From the NCBI RefSeq assembly GCF_013409935.1, contig NZ_JACCCO010000001.1, positions 3,596,001-3,660,000 of the forward strand: 64,000 bases of DNA, in the 5' to 3' direction. Shown here piece by piece: positions 8,217 through 17,338 of this stretch. Source of the stretch: Streptosporangium sandarakinum. GTDB lineage: Bacteria; Actinomycetota; Actinomycetes; Streptosporangiales; Streptosporangiaceae. The stretch's first letter is position 1, and each line of letters starts with the position of its first letter. The notes below the pieces were generated by a model. The model was given only the letters and a program-made list of their open reading frames with translations. It did no database searches and was not told the DNA's origin. The translations under genes were made by a program, and so were the position numbers.

Positions 8217-9542
8217 CTAGGCGATGTCGGGGCCGGGGGTGTCCACCCCGGTGTGACCCGGTGCGGCGCCCGGGCCGAACGTGTCGCGCAGCTGCAGCTC
8301 CTGCTCGATCACCCCGGCCAGGCGGCGGACGCCCTCGCGGATGCGGTCCGGCTCGGGGTAGCAGAACGACAGGCGCATGTTCCGGGTGCCGCCGCCGTCG
8401 GTGTAGAAGCCGGTGCCCGGGACGAAGGCGACCCGCTCGGCGACCGCGCGCGGCAGCAGGGCCTTGGAATCGAGGCCCTCGGGAAGCGTGGCCCAGACGA
8501 AGAACCCGCCCCGGGGACGGGTCCACGTCATGCCGGCCGGCATCAGGGCGTCCAGCGAGGTGAGCATGGCGTCGCGGCGCTCGCGGTACAGCTCCCGGAA
8601 GGTCTTGATCTGCTCGCGCCACGGCTGCACGGAGAGGTACTCGCCGACCGCGAGCTGGGTGAAGGTGGAGTGCGAGAGCACCGCCGACTCCATCGCCAGC
8701 ACCAGTTTGTCGCGGATGGCGTGCGGGGCGAGCGCCCAGCCGACCCGGAAGCCCGGGGCCAGGGTCTTGGAGAACGAGCCGAGGTACACCACGCCGTCGG
8801 CGTTGTCGGCGCGCAGCGCCCGCATGGGCTCGCCGTCGAAGCCGAGCAGGCCGTACGGGTTGTCCTCGACGACCAGGATGCCGGCGCGCTGGCAGATGTC
8901 CAGGACCTGCTGCCGACGCGCCGCGTTGAGGGTCACCCCGGCCGGGTTCTGGAAGGTGGGGATCGTGTAGAGGAACTTGATCGGCGCGCCCGCCGTCCGC
9001 AGCGCGTAGATGGTCTGGGCCAGCGACTCGGGGACGATGCCCTCGTCGTCCATGGCGATGTGGACGACCTTGGCCTGGTAGGCGGAGAAGGTGCCGAGCG
9101 CGCCGACGTAGGACGGCCCCTCGGCCAGCACGACGTCGCCCGGGTCGATGAAGATGCGGGTGATCAGGTCGAGGGCCTGCTGGGAGCCGACGGTCACCAC
9201 GACGTCGTCGGCGCCCGCATCGATGCCCTCCAGGCGCATGACGTCGCAGATCTGCTCGCGCAGGTGCGGGTCGCCCTGGCCGGAGCCGTACTGCAGCGCG
9301 ACCGGGCCGCGGCGGGAGACGAGATCGGCGACGAGCTCCCCCACCACGTCGAGGGGCAGCGCGGTGACGTACGGCATGCCGCCGGCCAGCGAGACCACCT
9401 CGGGCCGCGACGCGACGGCGAAGAGCGCCCGGATCTCGGAGGCGACCATCCCGGTTGCCCGTGCGGCGTACCGGTCGACATAGGCGTCGATCCGCGAACC
9501 CTGGGGCGCGACGGTCCGACCGTGATCAGAATCGTGGGGCAC
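8217..9542 (-). CDS. PLP-dependent aminotransferase, class I/II (2-aminoadipate/aromatic type)
   Basis: This is a 441-residue fold-type I aminotransferase. It shows SLAGGMPYVTALPLD, LQYGSGQGDPHLREQI and the Asn/Pro pair in YTIPTFQNPAGVTL. DNPYGLLGF follows, then the Schiff-base Lys259 in LGSFSKTLAPGFRVGW and a C-terminal arginine in TRNMRLSFCYPE. This pattern matches the branch containing LysN-like 2-aminoadipate transaminases and MocR C-terminal domains, but no DNA-binding domain is present. Related genes lie at this position near parAB and trxAB in other actinomycetes. The substrate is not determined. The upstream region (9543-9745) is shared with the divergent GNAT gene. Confidence 0.88.
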   Translation of the reverse strand: MPHDSDHGRTVAPQGSRIDAYVDRYAARATGMVASEIRALFAVASRPEVVSLAGGMPYVTALPLDVVGELVADLVSRRGPVALQYGSGQGDPHLREQICDVMRLEGIDAGADDVVVTVGSQQALDLITRIFIDPGDVVLAEGPSYVGALGTFSAYQAKVVHIAMDDEGIVPESLAQTIYALRTAGAPIKFLYTIPTFQNPAGVTLNAARRQQVLDICQRAGILVVEDNPYGLLGFDGEPMRALRADNADGVVYLGSFSKTLAPGFRVGWALAPHAIRDKLVLAMESAVLSHSTFTQLAVGEYLSVQPWREQIKTFRELYRERRDAMLTSLDALMPAGMTWTRPRGGFFVWATLPEGLDSKALLPRAVAERVAFVPGTGFYTDGGGTRNMRLSFCYPEPDRIREGVRRLAGVIEQELQLRDTFGPGAAPGHTGVDTPGPDIA

Positions 9543-9745
9543 GGTCCACCTCCTAGCTCATGTGGAGCACACGAGTGCTCATGCCAGAGAAACCAGCGTA
9601 CGTCAGTGAATGATGTCGTCTGCGTGGGGGGATGCGACAGTCTGAAACACGGACCCCCACTGGGCTACGATGCCAGCTGGGGACACCGTTTTCGCGGGGT
9701 TTTCGTCATGGCTCGCACTCGTCTCGCCAGGATTGGGGCCAACAG

Positions 9746-10366
9746 GTGTCGCGTCGGCTGGCCAACGTCACTCTCGACAATCTCGACGACCTGCCGCACC
9801 GGTGCCGCCGGTGCGTGTTCTGGGAGCTGGATCCCATGAGCGGCAACCGCGCCGTCGAGGCCGGGGACCCGGCGCTGGAGAAGGAGGCGTGGATCTCCTC
9901 CACCCTCCTGGAGTGGGGGAGCTGCGGGAAGATCGTCTATGTGGACGGCGTGCCCGCCGGGTTCGTGCTCTACGCGCCCCCGCACTACGTGCCCCGTTCG
10001 ATCGCCTTCCCGACCTCGCCGGTCAGCGCCGACGCCGTGCTGCTGATGACCGCGCACATCATCCCGGAGTTCTCCGGGGGCGGCCTGGGCCGGATGCTGG
10101 TCCAGGGCGTCGCCAAGGACCTGACGCGGCGCGGGGTGCGGGCGATCGAGGCGTTCGGCGACCTGAAGTGGGAGCAGCCGGGGGCGTGCGTGATGCCCGC
10201 CGACTACCTGCTCTCGGTGGGTTTCAAGACCGTCCGGCCGCACCTGCGCTTCCCCAGGCTCCGTCTGGAGCTGAAGAACGCCGTGTCGTGGCGTGAGGAC
10301 GTCGAGGTGGCTCTGGAGCGTCTGCTGGGCTCCATGAACCCGGAACGGGCACTACGGCCGGTCTGA
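9746..10366 (+). CDS. GNAT family N-acetyltransferase
   Basis: This is a 206-residue protein from GTG 9746 (VSRRLANVTLDNLDDLPHRC), preferred to the longer ATG 9632 reading because actinobacterial homologues begin with this LTLDNL.DLP.RC segment. The GNAT core includes GKIVYVDGVPAGFVLYAP (beta 2-4), VLLMTAHIIPEFSGGGLGRMLVQGVAKDL (acetyl-CoA loop, GGGLGR standing for Q/RxxGxG/A) and a final strand. A Cys cluster RCRRCVFWELDP near residue 20 is characteristic of this subgroup. The acceptor is unknown. It is transcribed away from the aminotransferase gene and converges on trxA. Confidence 0.82.
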   Translation: MSRRLANVTLDNLDDLPHRCRRCVFWELDPMSGNRAVEAGDPALEKEAWISSTLLEWGSCGKIVYVDGVPAGFVLYAPPHYVPRSIAFPTSPVSADAVLLMTAHIIPEFSGGGLGRMLVQGVAKDLTRRGVRAIEAFGDLKWEQPGACVMPADYLLSVGFKTVRPHLRFPRLRLELKNAVSWREDVEVALERLLGSMNPERALRPV

Positions 10367-10415
10367 GGCGATCTCAGCCGCTTTCCGCCCCGCGCCGCCG
10401 CCGTACGCGGCGAGA

Positions 10416-10550
10416 CGACCGGCACGGCCGTACGGCATCGCGGACATGACCGGTGCCCGGTCGTACGGCACGGCGAACACGACCGGCGCGGCCGTACGGC
10501 ACGGCGGGGATGACCGGCGCGGCGGACGCGGATCGGCGCGGCCGTACGTC
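10416..10550 (+). repeat. Imperfect tandem repeat, period about 32 bp
   Basis: The 353-bp gap between the GNAT gene and trxA holds four to five degraded copies of a GC-rich unit starting GACCGGC and containing GGCCGTACGGC, with starts near 10416, 10448, 10481, 10512 and a shortened copy near 10531. No coding frame follows the period. Function is unknown. Confidence 0.7.
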
Positions 10551-10559
10551 GGCGCGCAT

Positions 10560-10598
10560 GCGAAAGCCCCCTGCCGTGGGGTGGAAGGGGGCTTTCGC
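10560..10598. terminator. Bidirectional terminator between the GNAT gene and trxA
   Basis: A 12-bp stem (10560-10571 with 10587-10598) contains AAAG/CTTT ends, so T residues appear on both strands at the stem base. It lies between convergent genes. The remainder up to 10719 is GC-rich without a gene. Confidence 0.75.
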
Positions 10599-10719
10599 GG
10601 GTGGGTGTGCCGCTCGGAAGCGGTGGTACGGCCCGTGCGCCGTGGGGTGCGCCGTGCCGCAGGGGGCCTTTCCCGGCCCGTCCGTCCGGCCCCGCCGGAG
10701 CGGGGCCGCGCGGGCGGTC

Positions 10720-11043
10720 CTAGATGATGCCCTCGAGCTCGCGGAGCAGCATGGCCTTCGGCTTGGCGCCGATGATCTGCTTCACGACCTCTCCACCCTT
10801 GTAGACGTTCAGGGTCGGAATCTGGAGTACACCGTACTTGCCGGCGGTCGCAGGGTTCTCGTCGACGTTCAGCTTGACGATGGTCAGCTTGTCGGCCTGC
10901 TCACCGGCGATCTCCTCCAGGATCGGGGCGACCTGGCGGCACGGGCCGCACCACTCGGCCCAGAAGTCGACGAGAACGGGCTTGTCGTTCTTCAGGACGT
11001 CGGCGTCGAAGCTGGCGTCGGTCACGCTCTTGATGGCGCCCAA
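10720..11043 (-). CDS. trxA: Thioredoxin
   Basis: This is a 107-residue cytoplasmic disulfide reductase. The active site WCGPC is at Cys32/Cys35, preceded by VLVDFWAEW and followed by the cis-proline segment IPTLNVYKGGE. The start is taken as TTG 11043 (read MGAIKSVTD) with a GGGAGC ribosome site upstream; an in-frame GTG at 11142 would add 33 basic residues running into trxB and is unlikely. It is the second gene of a trxB-trxA operon (47 bp gap), so it is made together with its reductase. Confidence 0.95.
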   Translation of the reverse strand: MGAIKSVTDASFDADVLKNDKPVLVDFWAEWCGPCRQVAPILEEIAGEQADKLTIVKLNVDENPATAGKYGVLQIPTLNVYKGGEVVKQIIGAKPKAMLLRELEGII

Positions 11044-11090
11044 GGTCTTGCTCCCTTTTCGTGATCTCTGTGTCGGGGTCGTCGGTCGGG

Positions 11091-12023
11091 TCAGCTCTCG
11101 CGGTCGGCCAGCCAGCGCTCGGCGTCGAGCGCGGCGGCGCAACCGGTGCCGGCGGCGGTGATCGCCTGCCGGTAGGTGTGGTCGACGACGTCACCCGCGG
11201 CGAACACCCCGTCGGCGCTGGTGCGGGTCGAGGGGGCGTCGACCTTGATGTAGCCCTCCTCGTCGAGCTCGATCTGGCCCTTGAGGAGCTCGGTGCGCGG
11301 GTCGTGCCCGATCGCGATGAACAGGCCGGTGGCGGCCAGTTCGCTCTCCTCGCCCGTCTTGACGTTGCGCAGCCGGACCCCGGAGACCTTGGCGTCGCCG
11401 AGGACGTCGACCACCTCGCTGTCCCAGACGAAGCGGATCTTTTCGTTGGCGAACGCCCGGTCCTGCATGATCTTGCTGGCGCGCAGCTCGGCGCGGCGGT
11501 GCACGACCGTCACCGACCTGGCGAACCGGGTCAGGAAGGTCGCCTCCTCCATGGCGGTGTCGCCGCCGCCGACGACCACGATGTCCTGGTCGCGGAAGAA
11601 GAAGCCGTCACAGGTGGCGCACCAGGAGACGCCGTGGCCGGACAGGCGCTTCTCGTTGGGCACGCCCAGCTCGCGGTAGCCGGAGCCGGTGGCCAGGATC
11701 ACGGTCTTGGCGTGGTAGGTGTCGGTGGCGGTCTTGACGACCTTGGGGTCGGCCTGCAGATCGACCTCCACGACGTCGTCGGCGACCAGCTCGGCGCCGA
11801 ACCGCTCCGCCTGCTTGCGGAGGTTGTCCATCAGGTCGGGCCCCATGATGCCGTCGGGGAAGCCGGGGAAGTTCTCCACCTCGGTGGTGTTCATCAGCGC
11901 GCCACCGGCCGTGACCGAGCCCTCGAAGACGAGGGGCCTCAGATCGGCGCGCGCCGAGTACACGGCCGAGGTGTAACCGGCGGGACCCGAGCCGATGATG
12001 ATCACATTCCGGACGTCCATCAC
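11091..12023 (-). CDS. trxB: Thioredoxin-disulfide reductase
   Basis: This is a 310-residue FAD/NADPH enzyme that reduces thioredoxin. The FAD-binding GSGPAG is at residues 11-16, the redox centre CATC at Cys135/Cys138, the NADPH site [17 protein letters not shown] follows, and the C-terminal FAD motif is GVFAAGDV near residue 280. GTG 12023 and ATG 12020 are adjacent possible starts; GGGAAGG lies seven bases before the GTG. trxA follows in the same transcript. The upstream neighbour is the sigM/anti-sigma pair on the same strand, separated by a terminator hairpin. In Streptomyces trxBA is controlled by the redox sigma factor SigR; I could not confirm a SigR promoter here. Confidence 0.96.
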   Translation of the reverse strand: MMDVRNVIIIGSGPAGYTSAVYSARADLRPLVFEGSVTAGGALMNTTEVENFPGFPDGIMGPDLMDNLRKQAERFGAELVADDVVEVDLQADPKVVKTATDTYHAKTVILATGSGYRELGVPNEKRLSGHGVSWCATCDGFFFRDQDIVVVGGGDTAMEEATFLTRFARSVTVVHRRAELRASKIMQDRAFANEKIRFVWDSEVVDVLGDAKVSGVRLRNVKTGEESELAATGLFIAIGHDPRTELLKGQIELDEEGYIKVDAPSTRTSADGVFAAGDVVDHTYRQAITAAGTGCAAALDAERWLADRES

Positions 12024-12135
12024 TGCGGTGCCTTCCCGTCGTCGTTGCCAGTGGCGTCAACAGATACTAAGCGCCGGTGATTCCCTCGCCCGAACCGGCG
12101 CGTCCACCTGCGGCGGGGCGCGGCGGGAAGACGGA

Positions 12136-12167
12136 GGGCCCGGCACGGATGACTCCGTGCCGGGCCC
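12136..12167 (-). terminator. Terminator hairpin after the anti-sigma gene
   Basis: A perfect 14-bp GC stem (12136-12149 with 12154-12167) closes a 4-base loop. It lies 29 bp beyond the anti-sigma stop and upstream of trxB. No T run follows, as is common in actinobacteria. Confidence 0.75.
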
Positions 12168-12196
12168 CGATGTCCTCGCGGATCGTCCCCGAGGGC

Positions 12197-13219
12197 CTAC
12201 TTCCAGCGGGCGAAGGCGGGCTTGCGAACGTTCTCGCACTGCGGGCCCACGACGTGCACGCGCACGGTGTTCTTCGCCTGGTTCTGCCAGAAGACCATGA
12301 TGTTGGCCTCCTGACCGTTGTAGAAGCCCTGGTCCACCGCGAACGGGAACTTCCCGGTCTTCTTGGAGACCTGCTGCACGCACTGGTCGATCTTGGACGC
12401 GTCGGTCGCCTGGGCGGCGTCCACGATCTGGGCCGGGCCGATGTACTCCAGCAGCGAGCCGCTGAGCTCCTGCTCGGTGTAGTTCCAGTTGCTGTCGGTC
12501 AGCTGGTAGGCGGGCTCGCTGGCCGACGGGGGCAGGACGGTCGAGCCGCCCCGGTCCGTCCCGGTCGCGGTGAGCATGCCGGTCGACATCACGGTCGTGC
12601 CGATCACCGCCGCCGCGGCCACGCCCGCCACGGCGGGAAGGGCCCACCGGCGCCGCGCGGCTCCGGAGCCGCGACGCCGCCTGACCGGCGCCGGGACCAC
12701 GGTGCCGTCGTCGCCGACGACTCCGAGGCGGGCGGCCGGAACGGCGGGCTCGCCGTCGAACTCACGGTCGCGGTCGTCACCGGCGACCTCCGGCCGCGTG
12801 GCGGGGGCGTCGCCGTCCCCTGCCGTTCTGGGCCGCGTGACAGGGATCACGGTGCCGTCGTCGCCGACGATCCCGAGGTGCGCCACCGGCTCCGGCACGG
12901 GGGAGGACGTCGTCTCCCACGGCGCGTCGCGCATTATGTCGTCCCAGGCCGGTGCCTCCACCAGGCCTACTCCACCTCCACGGAAGCTCTCGGCCTCAGC
13001 GGCCAGCGCACGGTCGATCCTGAGAGCGACTCCCATCGGCATGGCCGGGGTGGGCGTCGCGGCAAGCACCTCACGGACCGCTGCGAGGTCGGCGAGGCTT
13101 TCGCCACAGGGATCGCAGATCGCGAGATGCTCGCGTACCTGCAGAGCCGTGGCGGCGTCGAGAAGACCCTCAGCCAGTTCGGCAAGGGTCTCCAGGTCGT
13201 AGTGCGTGTCACCCGTCAC
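12197..13219 (-). CDS. Membrane-anchored zinc anti-sigma factor for SigM
   Basis: This 340-residue protein has an N-terminal anti-sigma domain with HLAICDPC near residue 31, giving the HxxxCxxC zinc site of ZAS proteins. A long Asp/Pro-rich linker contains two copies of LG(I/V)VGDDGTV(I/V)P, followed by a basic stop and one membrane helix (PAVAGVAAAAVIGTTVM, about residues 193-210). About 130 residues should lie outside the membrane. Its GTG start is inside the sigM 3' end (11 bp overlap), so synthesis of the two proteins is coupled. It should hold SigM inactive until an envelope or redox signal arrives. The external region has no recognised domain. Confidence 0.85.
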   Translation of the reverse strand: MTGDTHYDLETLAELAEGLLDAATALQVREHLAICDPCGESLADLAAVREVLAATPTPAMPMGVALRIDRALAAEAESFRGGGVGLVEAPAWDDIMRDAPWETTSSPVPEPVAHLGIVGDDGTVIPVTRPRTAGDGDAPATRPEVAGDDRDREFDGEPAVPAARLGVVGDDGTVVPAPVRRRRGSGAARRRWALPAVAGVAAAAVIGTTVMSTGMLTATGTDRGGSTVLPPSASEPAYQLTDSNWNYTEQELSGSLLEYIGPAQIVDAAQATDASKIDQCVQQVSKKTGKFPFAVDQGFYNGQEANIMVFWQNQAKNTVRVHVVGPQCENVRKPAFARWK

Positions 13220-13853
13220 GAAGTTCTGCTCCCTTCGCGGATGAGACGCGAGTGAGGTCTGATCGGTTCCGTAGGTGGGAAAGAATCGGGGCCAGTTTCG
13301 CCCGGCCGCGGGCGCACCTGCTCTTCACGGTGCCGCTCGGCACCCCGAGGACCTGGGCCGCGTCCTCGACGGAGTAGCCCATCATGTCCACGAGCACCAG
13401 CGCGGCGCGCTGGTCGGCGGGCAGCAGCCGGAGCGCGGACGAGACCTCCATGGAGACCTCGCGCTCGGCCGTCTGGTCCTGCACGGGGGTGTCGCGCTCG
13501 GCGGCCTCGACGAGCTCGTCGTCGGCGACCGGGCGGACTGACTTCCTGCGCATGCGGTCCAGGCACGCGTTCACCACGATGCGGTGCAGCCACGTGGTGA
13601 CGGCCGCCTCGCCGCGGAAGCTGTCCGCCTTGCGGTAGGCGGAGACGAACGCGTCCTGTACGGCGTCGGCCGCCTCGTCGGGGTCGCCCAGCGTGCGCAG
13701 GGCGACCGCCCACATGCGGTCTCGGTGCCGCTTGACTATTTCACTGAAAGCGTGCGGGTCCCCGGCGATGTGCCGGGTCAGCAGATCGGCGTCGGACACG
13801 GCTGGCCGCGCCATCTGCTCCGCCGCTGGCGGGGTCTCTGGTGGGGAGTTCAC
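13209..13853 (-). CDS. sigM: ECF RNA polymerase sigma factor, SigM type
   Basis: This is a 214-residue ECF sigma factor. Region 2 carries DPHAFSEIVKRHRDRMWAVAL and DEAADAVQDAFVSAYRKADSF, with the -10 recognition stretch TTWLHRIVVNACLDRMRR; region 4 carries LPADQRAALVLVDMMGYSVEDAAQVLGVPSGTVKSR. The position directly upstream of trxBA and before murJ and the kinase-like gene is the SigM locus of actinobacteria, which answers oxidative and envelope stress. It overlaps its anti-sigma gene. The promoter should lie in 13854-13970, often autoregulated, though I see no certain SigM-type promoter. Confidence 0.92.
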   Translation of the reverse strand: MNSPPETPPAAEQMARPAVSDADLLTRHIAGDPHAFSEIVKRHRDRMWAVALRTLGDPDEAADAVQDAFVSAYRKADSFRGEAAVTTWLHRIVVNACLDRMRRKSVRPVADDELVEAAERDTPVQDQTAEREVSMEVSSALRLLPADQRAALVLVDMMGYSVEDAAQVLGVPSGTVKSRCARGRAKLAPILSHLRNRSDLTRVSSAKGAELRDG

Positions 13854-13970
13854 AAGGAAAGTCCTGCTTATGCCGGTCCGGGGAGAATCACCACTACGGG
13901 ATAGATGGTGCCACGAAATCTCCCATGATCGGCAAGAAGTGGGGTAAAAGCGTCTGAATCCGTACAGCTC

Positions 13971-15509
13971 TCACTTGGTGGCGAGGATCTTCACGTCCAC
14001 GATCGTGCCGCGGTACTTCCCCTGGAAGGTCGGCATCCTGGTGAACCAGACGCACACGTAGCGGCCCTTGTGCGGGGAGTCGGCGCTGAAGGTCTTCTTG
14101 CCCCCGAGGTCGGAGAACTTGTGGACGGCCTCCAGGGATCCCAGGTCGGCGGACGGACCGACCCGCAGCTCGGCCGTGCCGCCGGAGCCGGCCCCGAAGT
14201 CGATCGTGACCTGCTTGACCGGCACGCTCTCGCCGAGGTCGAGCAGCAGCCCGACGCCCTTCTTCAGGTTGCCGAAGTCCGCCGTGGAGTAGGACGCGCT
14301 GTGCCAGTCGGTGGAGGGCTTGCCGTCGATCGCGAACAGCGCCAGCTCGTCGCGCTCGTCGCCGTTGTCGTCGCCCTGCGGGTCGAAGCCGTCGGCGTTC
14401 TGGACCTTGGCCTCACGGGTGGCCGTGGCCGTCGTGGGCGTGGGCTTGGCGGTCGTGACGGCCACGGGCGGCTCGGAGGCGCCGATGCTGCGGCCGAGCG
14501 TCCAGGCGACCAGGCCGACGGCCACCATCACCAGCAGCACGACGAGGGTCATGGCGACCTTGTTGACCGTCCCGCCGCCCGCCGGGCGCGGCTGCTGGTA
14601 GGACTGCCGGTACGGCGGCGGGGTGGGGGGCACGCCGGCCGGGGCCGTCGCGGGCGCCGCCGCGGCGCCGGTGGGCGCCTCGGCGCGCGAGGCCGTCACC
14701 GGCGGCAGGGCCGTCGCGGGCAGCGGCATGGGCATGGGCGTGGGCCTCGGCACCGAGCTGAGCGCCTCGGCGAACTCCGCCGGCGTGGTCAGCGGGGTGA
14801 GCCCCTTGCGGCTCTCCGGCAGCAGCGCCCGACAGGTGATGGTGTCGAGGTAACCGGGGACCCCGGCGGTGACCTGCCGCGGCGTGCAGTAGTGGCCGTC
14901 GTCCATGGGGGCGGTCGGCAGCCCGCCCTCCTTCTCCTCGCCCGGCCAGTGGCCGGTCAGCCCGGCGTACAGCAGGCGGCCGAGGCCCTCGGCGTCGGTG
15001 CGGGCCGGGTCGTCGCCGGTGACGTCCGCCAGGGCGGCGTCGATGCCCACGCCCAGCAGCTTGACCGTGTTGCCGGAGGTCCACACCAGGTGATCGGGGG
15101 TCAGGCACAGGTGCGCGATGTCCGCCTCGTGCGCGTGGGCCAGCGCCTCGGCGGCCTCGGCGATCAGCGCGGCGGCCCGCTCGGGCTCCAGCGACCCTGA
15201 GGCGACCATGTCGCCGAAGGTCTCGCCGCTCACCCACTCGCTGACGACGTAGGAGCGTCCGTCGTCCTCGGTGGCGTCGAACACCTGGGTCAGGCGCGGG
15301 TCGGTCAGCCGGCTCGCCGCGCGGGCGGCGGTGACGACCTCGTTGAGGCGCGGGAAGTCGGGGTCGAAGGTGTGGACCGCGACGGGGCGGGCGAGCACCT
15401 CGTCGATCGCCTTCCACAGGGTGGCTCCGTCGGACTCGTGGACCCGGTCCTCAAGCCGGAAACGGTCGGCCAGTTTCGCGCCCGGCTCGACGGCGGCGGA
15501 GGAGCTCAT
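13971..15509 (-). CDS. Membrane pseudokinase with extracellular discoidin-like domain, MurJ-associated
   Basis: The 512-residue protein has a kinase-like N-terminal domain (about 15-250), a Pro/Ala-rich linker, one membrane helix (about 316-338) and an external domain (about 385-512) resembling F5/8 type C (discoidin) folds. The kinase signatures are lost: the VAIK lysine is His46 (VAVH), HRD reads HLC at 133-135, and DFG is replaced by LGVG near 152-155. It is therefore a pseudokinase. In Mycobacterium tuberculosis an equivalent domain is fused to MurJ (Rv3910) and binds FhaA when phosphorylated; here it is a separate gene beside murJ. It is likely a regulator or scaffold of lipid II flipping. 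A phosphorylation site cannot be assigned. Confidence 0.85.
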   Translation of the reverse strand: MSSSAAVEPGAKLADRFRLEDRVHESDGATLWKAIDEVLARPVAVHTFDPDFPRLNEVVTAARAASRLTDPRLTQVFDATEDDGRSYVVSEWVSGETFGDMVASGSLEPERAAALIAEAAEALAHAHEADIAHLCLTPDHLVWTSGNTVKLLGVGIDAALADVTGDDPARTDAEGLGRLLYAGLTGHWPGEEKEGGLPTAPMDDGHYCTPRQVTAGVPGYLDTITCRALLPESRKGLTPLTTPAEFAEALSSVPRPTPMPMPLPATALPPVTASRAEAPTGAAAAPATAPAGVPPTPPPYRQSYQQPRPAGGGTVNKVAMTLVVLLVMVAVGLVAWTLGRSIGASEPPVAVTTAKPTPTTATATREAKVQNADGFDPQGDDNGDERDELALFAIDGKPSTDWHSASYSTADFGNLKKGVGLLLDLGESVPVKQVTIDFGAGSGGTAELRVGPSADLGSLEAVHKFSDLGGKKTFSADSPHKGRYVCVWFTRMPTFQGKYRGTIVDVKILATK

Positions 15510-15707
15510 GGGGTCTCCGCGACTGGGGACACGACGCCGCCATCCTCGACGGCCGACACGTCAGGACACATCACACTATGCCGGGTGGATCCGCCCACGC
15601 CCTCCTGCTTCCATTAGCCGCATGTCGTCACACGCGTCGCACCATGGTAGTCCCGCGCCGGTTCCGCCCGTGTTCCGCTTGTCAGACGCTTGGGACAAGT
15701 CTTGGGG

Positions 15708-17312
15708 TTACCGGCCTACCCGTCCTGCCACCATTCCAACGATCGAGCCGACCTCCGGGATGCGCATCCGTTGCGCGAAGGCCAGATAGAGCACCATACC
15801 GAGACCGCCGCCCGCGGCGAGCATGATGGCCGCGTTGAAAGGGGTCAGGTCGGCGAGTTCCCTGGTGATCCACAGCACACCGAGCGCGAGCGCCGCGGCC
15901 GGCAGGGCCGCGATGTACATCCGGGACAAACCGGCGGCCACCACACGCCCGTTCAGCCCGCCCGCGCGGCGGGCGGCCAGCCGCCAGGCCACCGCCGTGC
16001 CCGCGACGTAGGAGACGGTGAGCGCGAACGCCAGGCCCATGACGACGTACCGGGGGGGCAGGACGGCGGCGGCGAGGAAGCTGAGCGCGATGCTCACCGC
16101 CGTGTTGCCCGCCCCGATGAGGACCGGTGTCCGCGTGTCGCCGAAGGCGTAGAACACGCGCAGCAGGAGCTGGAAGAGCGAGAACGGCACCAGCGCCAGC
16201 CCGAAGACCTGCAGCACGCTGCCGATGTAGAGGGCGTTGGCGGGGTCGTTGTTGCCCCAGGAGTAGATCAGCACGGTCACGGCCGGGCCCAGCACCATCA
16301 GCAGTACCCCGGCGGGCACGAGCAGCGACGCCACCAGCCGCACGCCCGAGGCGAACTCGTCGCGGACCGAGGTCAGGTCGCCCTCGGCGACCGAGCGGCT
16401 CATCCGGGGCAGCATCGCGGTGATCACCGAGACCGCGATGATCCCGTACGGGAGCTGGAAGAGCTGGAACGCCTGGGAGTAGGCGGTGTTGCCGGCGCCC
16501 GGCGCCTTGTCGCCGGCGGCGGAGGCGATGTTGGTGGTGACCAGGAATCCGAGCTGGGTGATGGTCACGTACAGGAAGGTCCAGGAGCCGGCCTTGGCCA
16601 TCTCGCCCAGCCCGGCCTGGCGCAGGTCGAACCGGGGCACGAGGCGGAAGCCCGCCCGGTGCAGCGAGATCATCAGCACCAGGCACTGGGCCACGATCCC
16701 GAGGGTCGTGCCGAGCCCCAGGACCGTCAGGTCGGAACCGCTCACCGCGGTGACGTCCGCGCCCGCCGGGCCCGCCTTCACGTAGTACAGGGCCAGGACG
16801 GCGATCATCACGATGTTGTTCAGCACCGGCGCCCACATCGGGGCGGCGAACCGGTCGCGGGTGTTGAGGATCGCCCCGGCGAGCGCCCCGACGCCGACGA
16901 AGGCGACCTGCGGCAGGAGGTAGCGGGCCAGCGTGACCGTGACCTCGATCCGCTCCTGGCCCCAGTCGTGGGTGTAGAGGCCGATCAGCGGCCGGGCGAG
17001 CAGTACCGCGATGACGGTCAGCGCCACCAGCCCGAGCACGCCCGCGGTCATCAGCCGCTGCTCGTAGGCCCGCCCCCCGTCGGGGTCGGTCTTCTGCCGC
17101 CGCACGATCGACGGCACCACGACGCTGCTCAGCACCCCGCCGAGGAGGTAGTCGAACAGGATGAACGGGATCATGTTGGCGACGGTGTAGGCGTCGCCCA
17201 TCTGCGCGCTGCCCAGCGCGGCCACCAGCACCGCCGAGCGGACGAACCCGGTGACGCGGGAGACCATCGTCCCCGCCGCCATGATCGCGCTCGCGCGCAG
17301 GACCCTGCTCAT
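15708..17312 (-). CDS. murJ: Lipid II flippase MurJ (MviN)
   Basis: This is a 534-residue polytopic membrane protein, predicted with 14 helices, that flips lipid II outward for peptidoglycan synthesis. The N-terminus ASAIMAAGTMVSRVTGFVR is the MurJ hallmark, with conserved arginines in the first helices (Arg19, Arg25), and YLLGGVLSSVVVPSIVRR and LAPQVAFVGVGALAGAILN-like segments follow. The length is that of a MurJ without the C-terminal pseudokinase found in mycobacteria; the pseudokinase is the next gene downstream, 198 bp away on the same strand. It follows the DUF6049 gene by 26 bp and probably shares its transcript. Confidence 0.94.
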   Translation of the reverse strand: MSRVLRASAIMAAGTMVSRVTGFVRSAVLVAALGSAQMGDAYTVANMIPFILFDYLLGGVLSSVVVPSIVRRQKTDPDGGRAYEQRLMTAGVLGLVALTVIAVLLARPLIGLYTHDWGQERIEVTVTLARYLLPQVAFVGVGALAGAILNTRDRFAAPMWAPVLNNIVMIAVLALYYVKAGPAGADVTAVSGSDLTVLGLGTTLGIVAQCLVLMISLHRAGFRLVPRFDLRQAGLGEMAKAGSWTFLYVTITQLGFLVTTNIASAAGDKAPGAGNTAYSQAFQLFQLPYGIIAVSVITAMLPRMSRSVAEGDLTSVRDEFASGVRLVASLLVPAGVLLMVLGPAVTVLIYSWGNNDPANALYIGSVLQVFGLALVPFSLFQLLLRVFYAFGDTRTPVLIGAGNTAVSIALSFLAAAVLPPRYVVMGLAFALTVSYVAGTAVAWRLAARRAGGLNGRVVAAGLSRMYIAALPAAALALGVLWITRELADLTPFNAAIMLAAGGGLGMVLYLAFAQRMRIPEVGSIVGMVAGRVGR

Positions 17313-17338
17313 GGGCTTCCTTCCACTGGGGGACCCGC

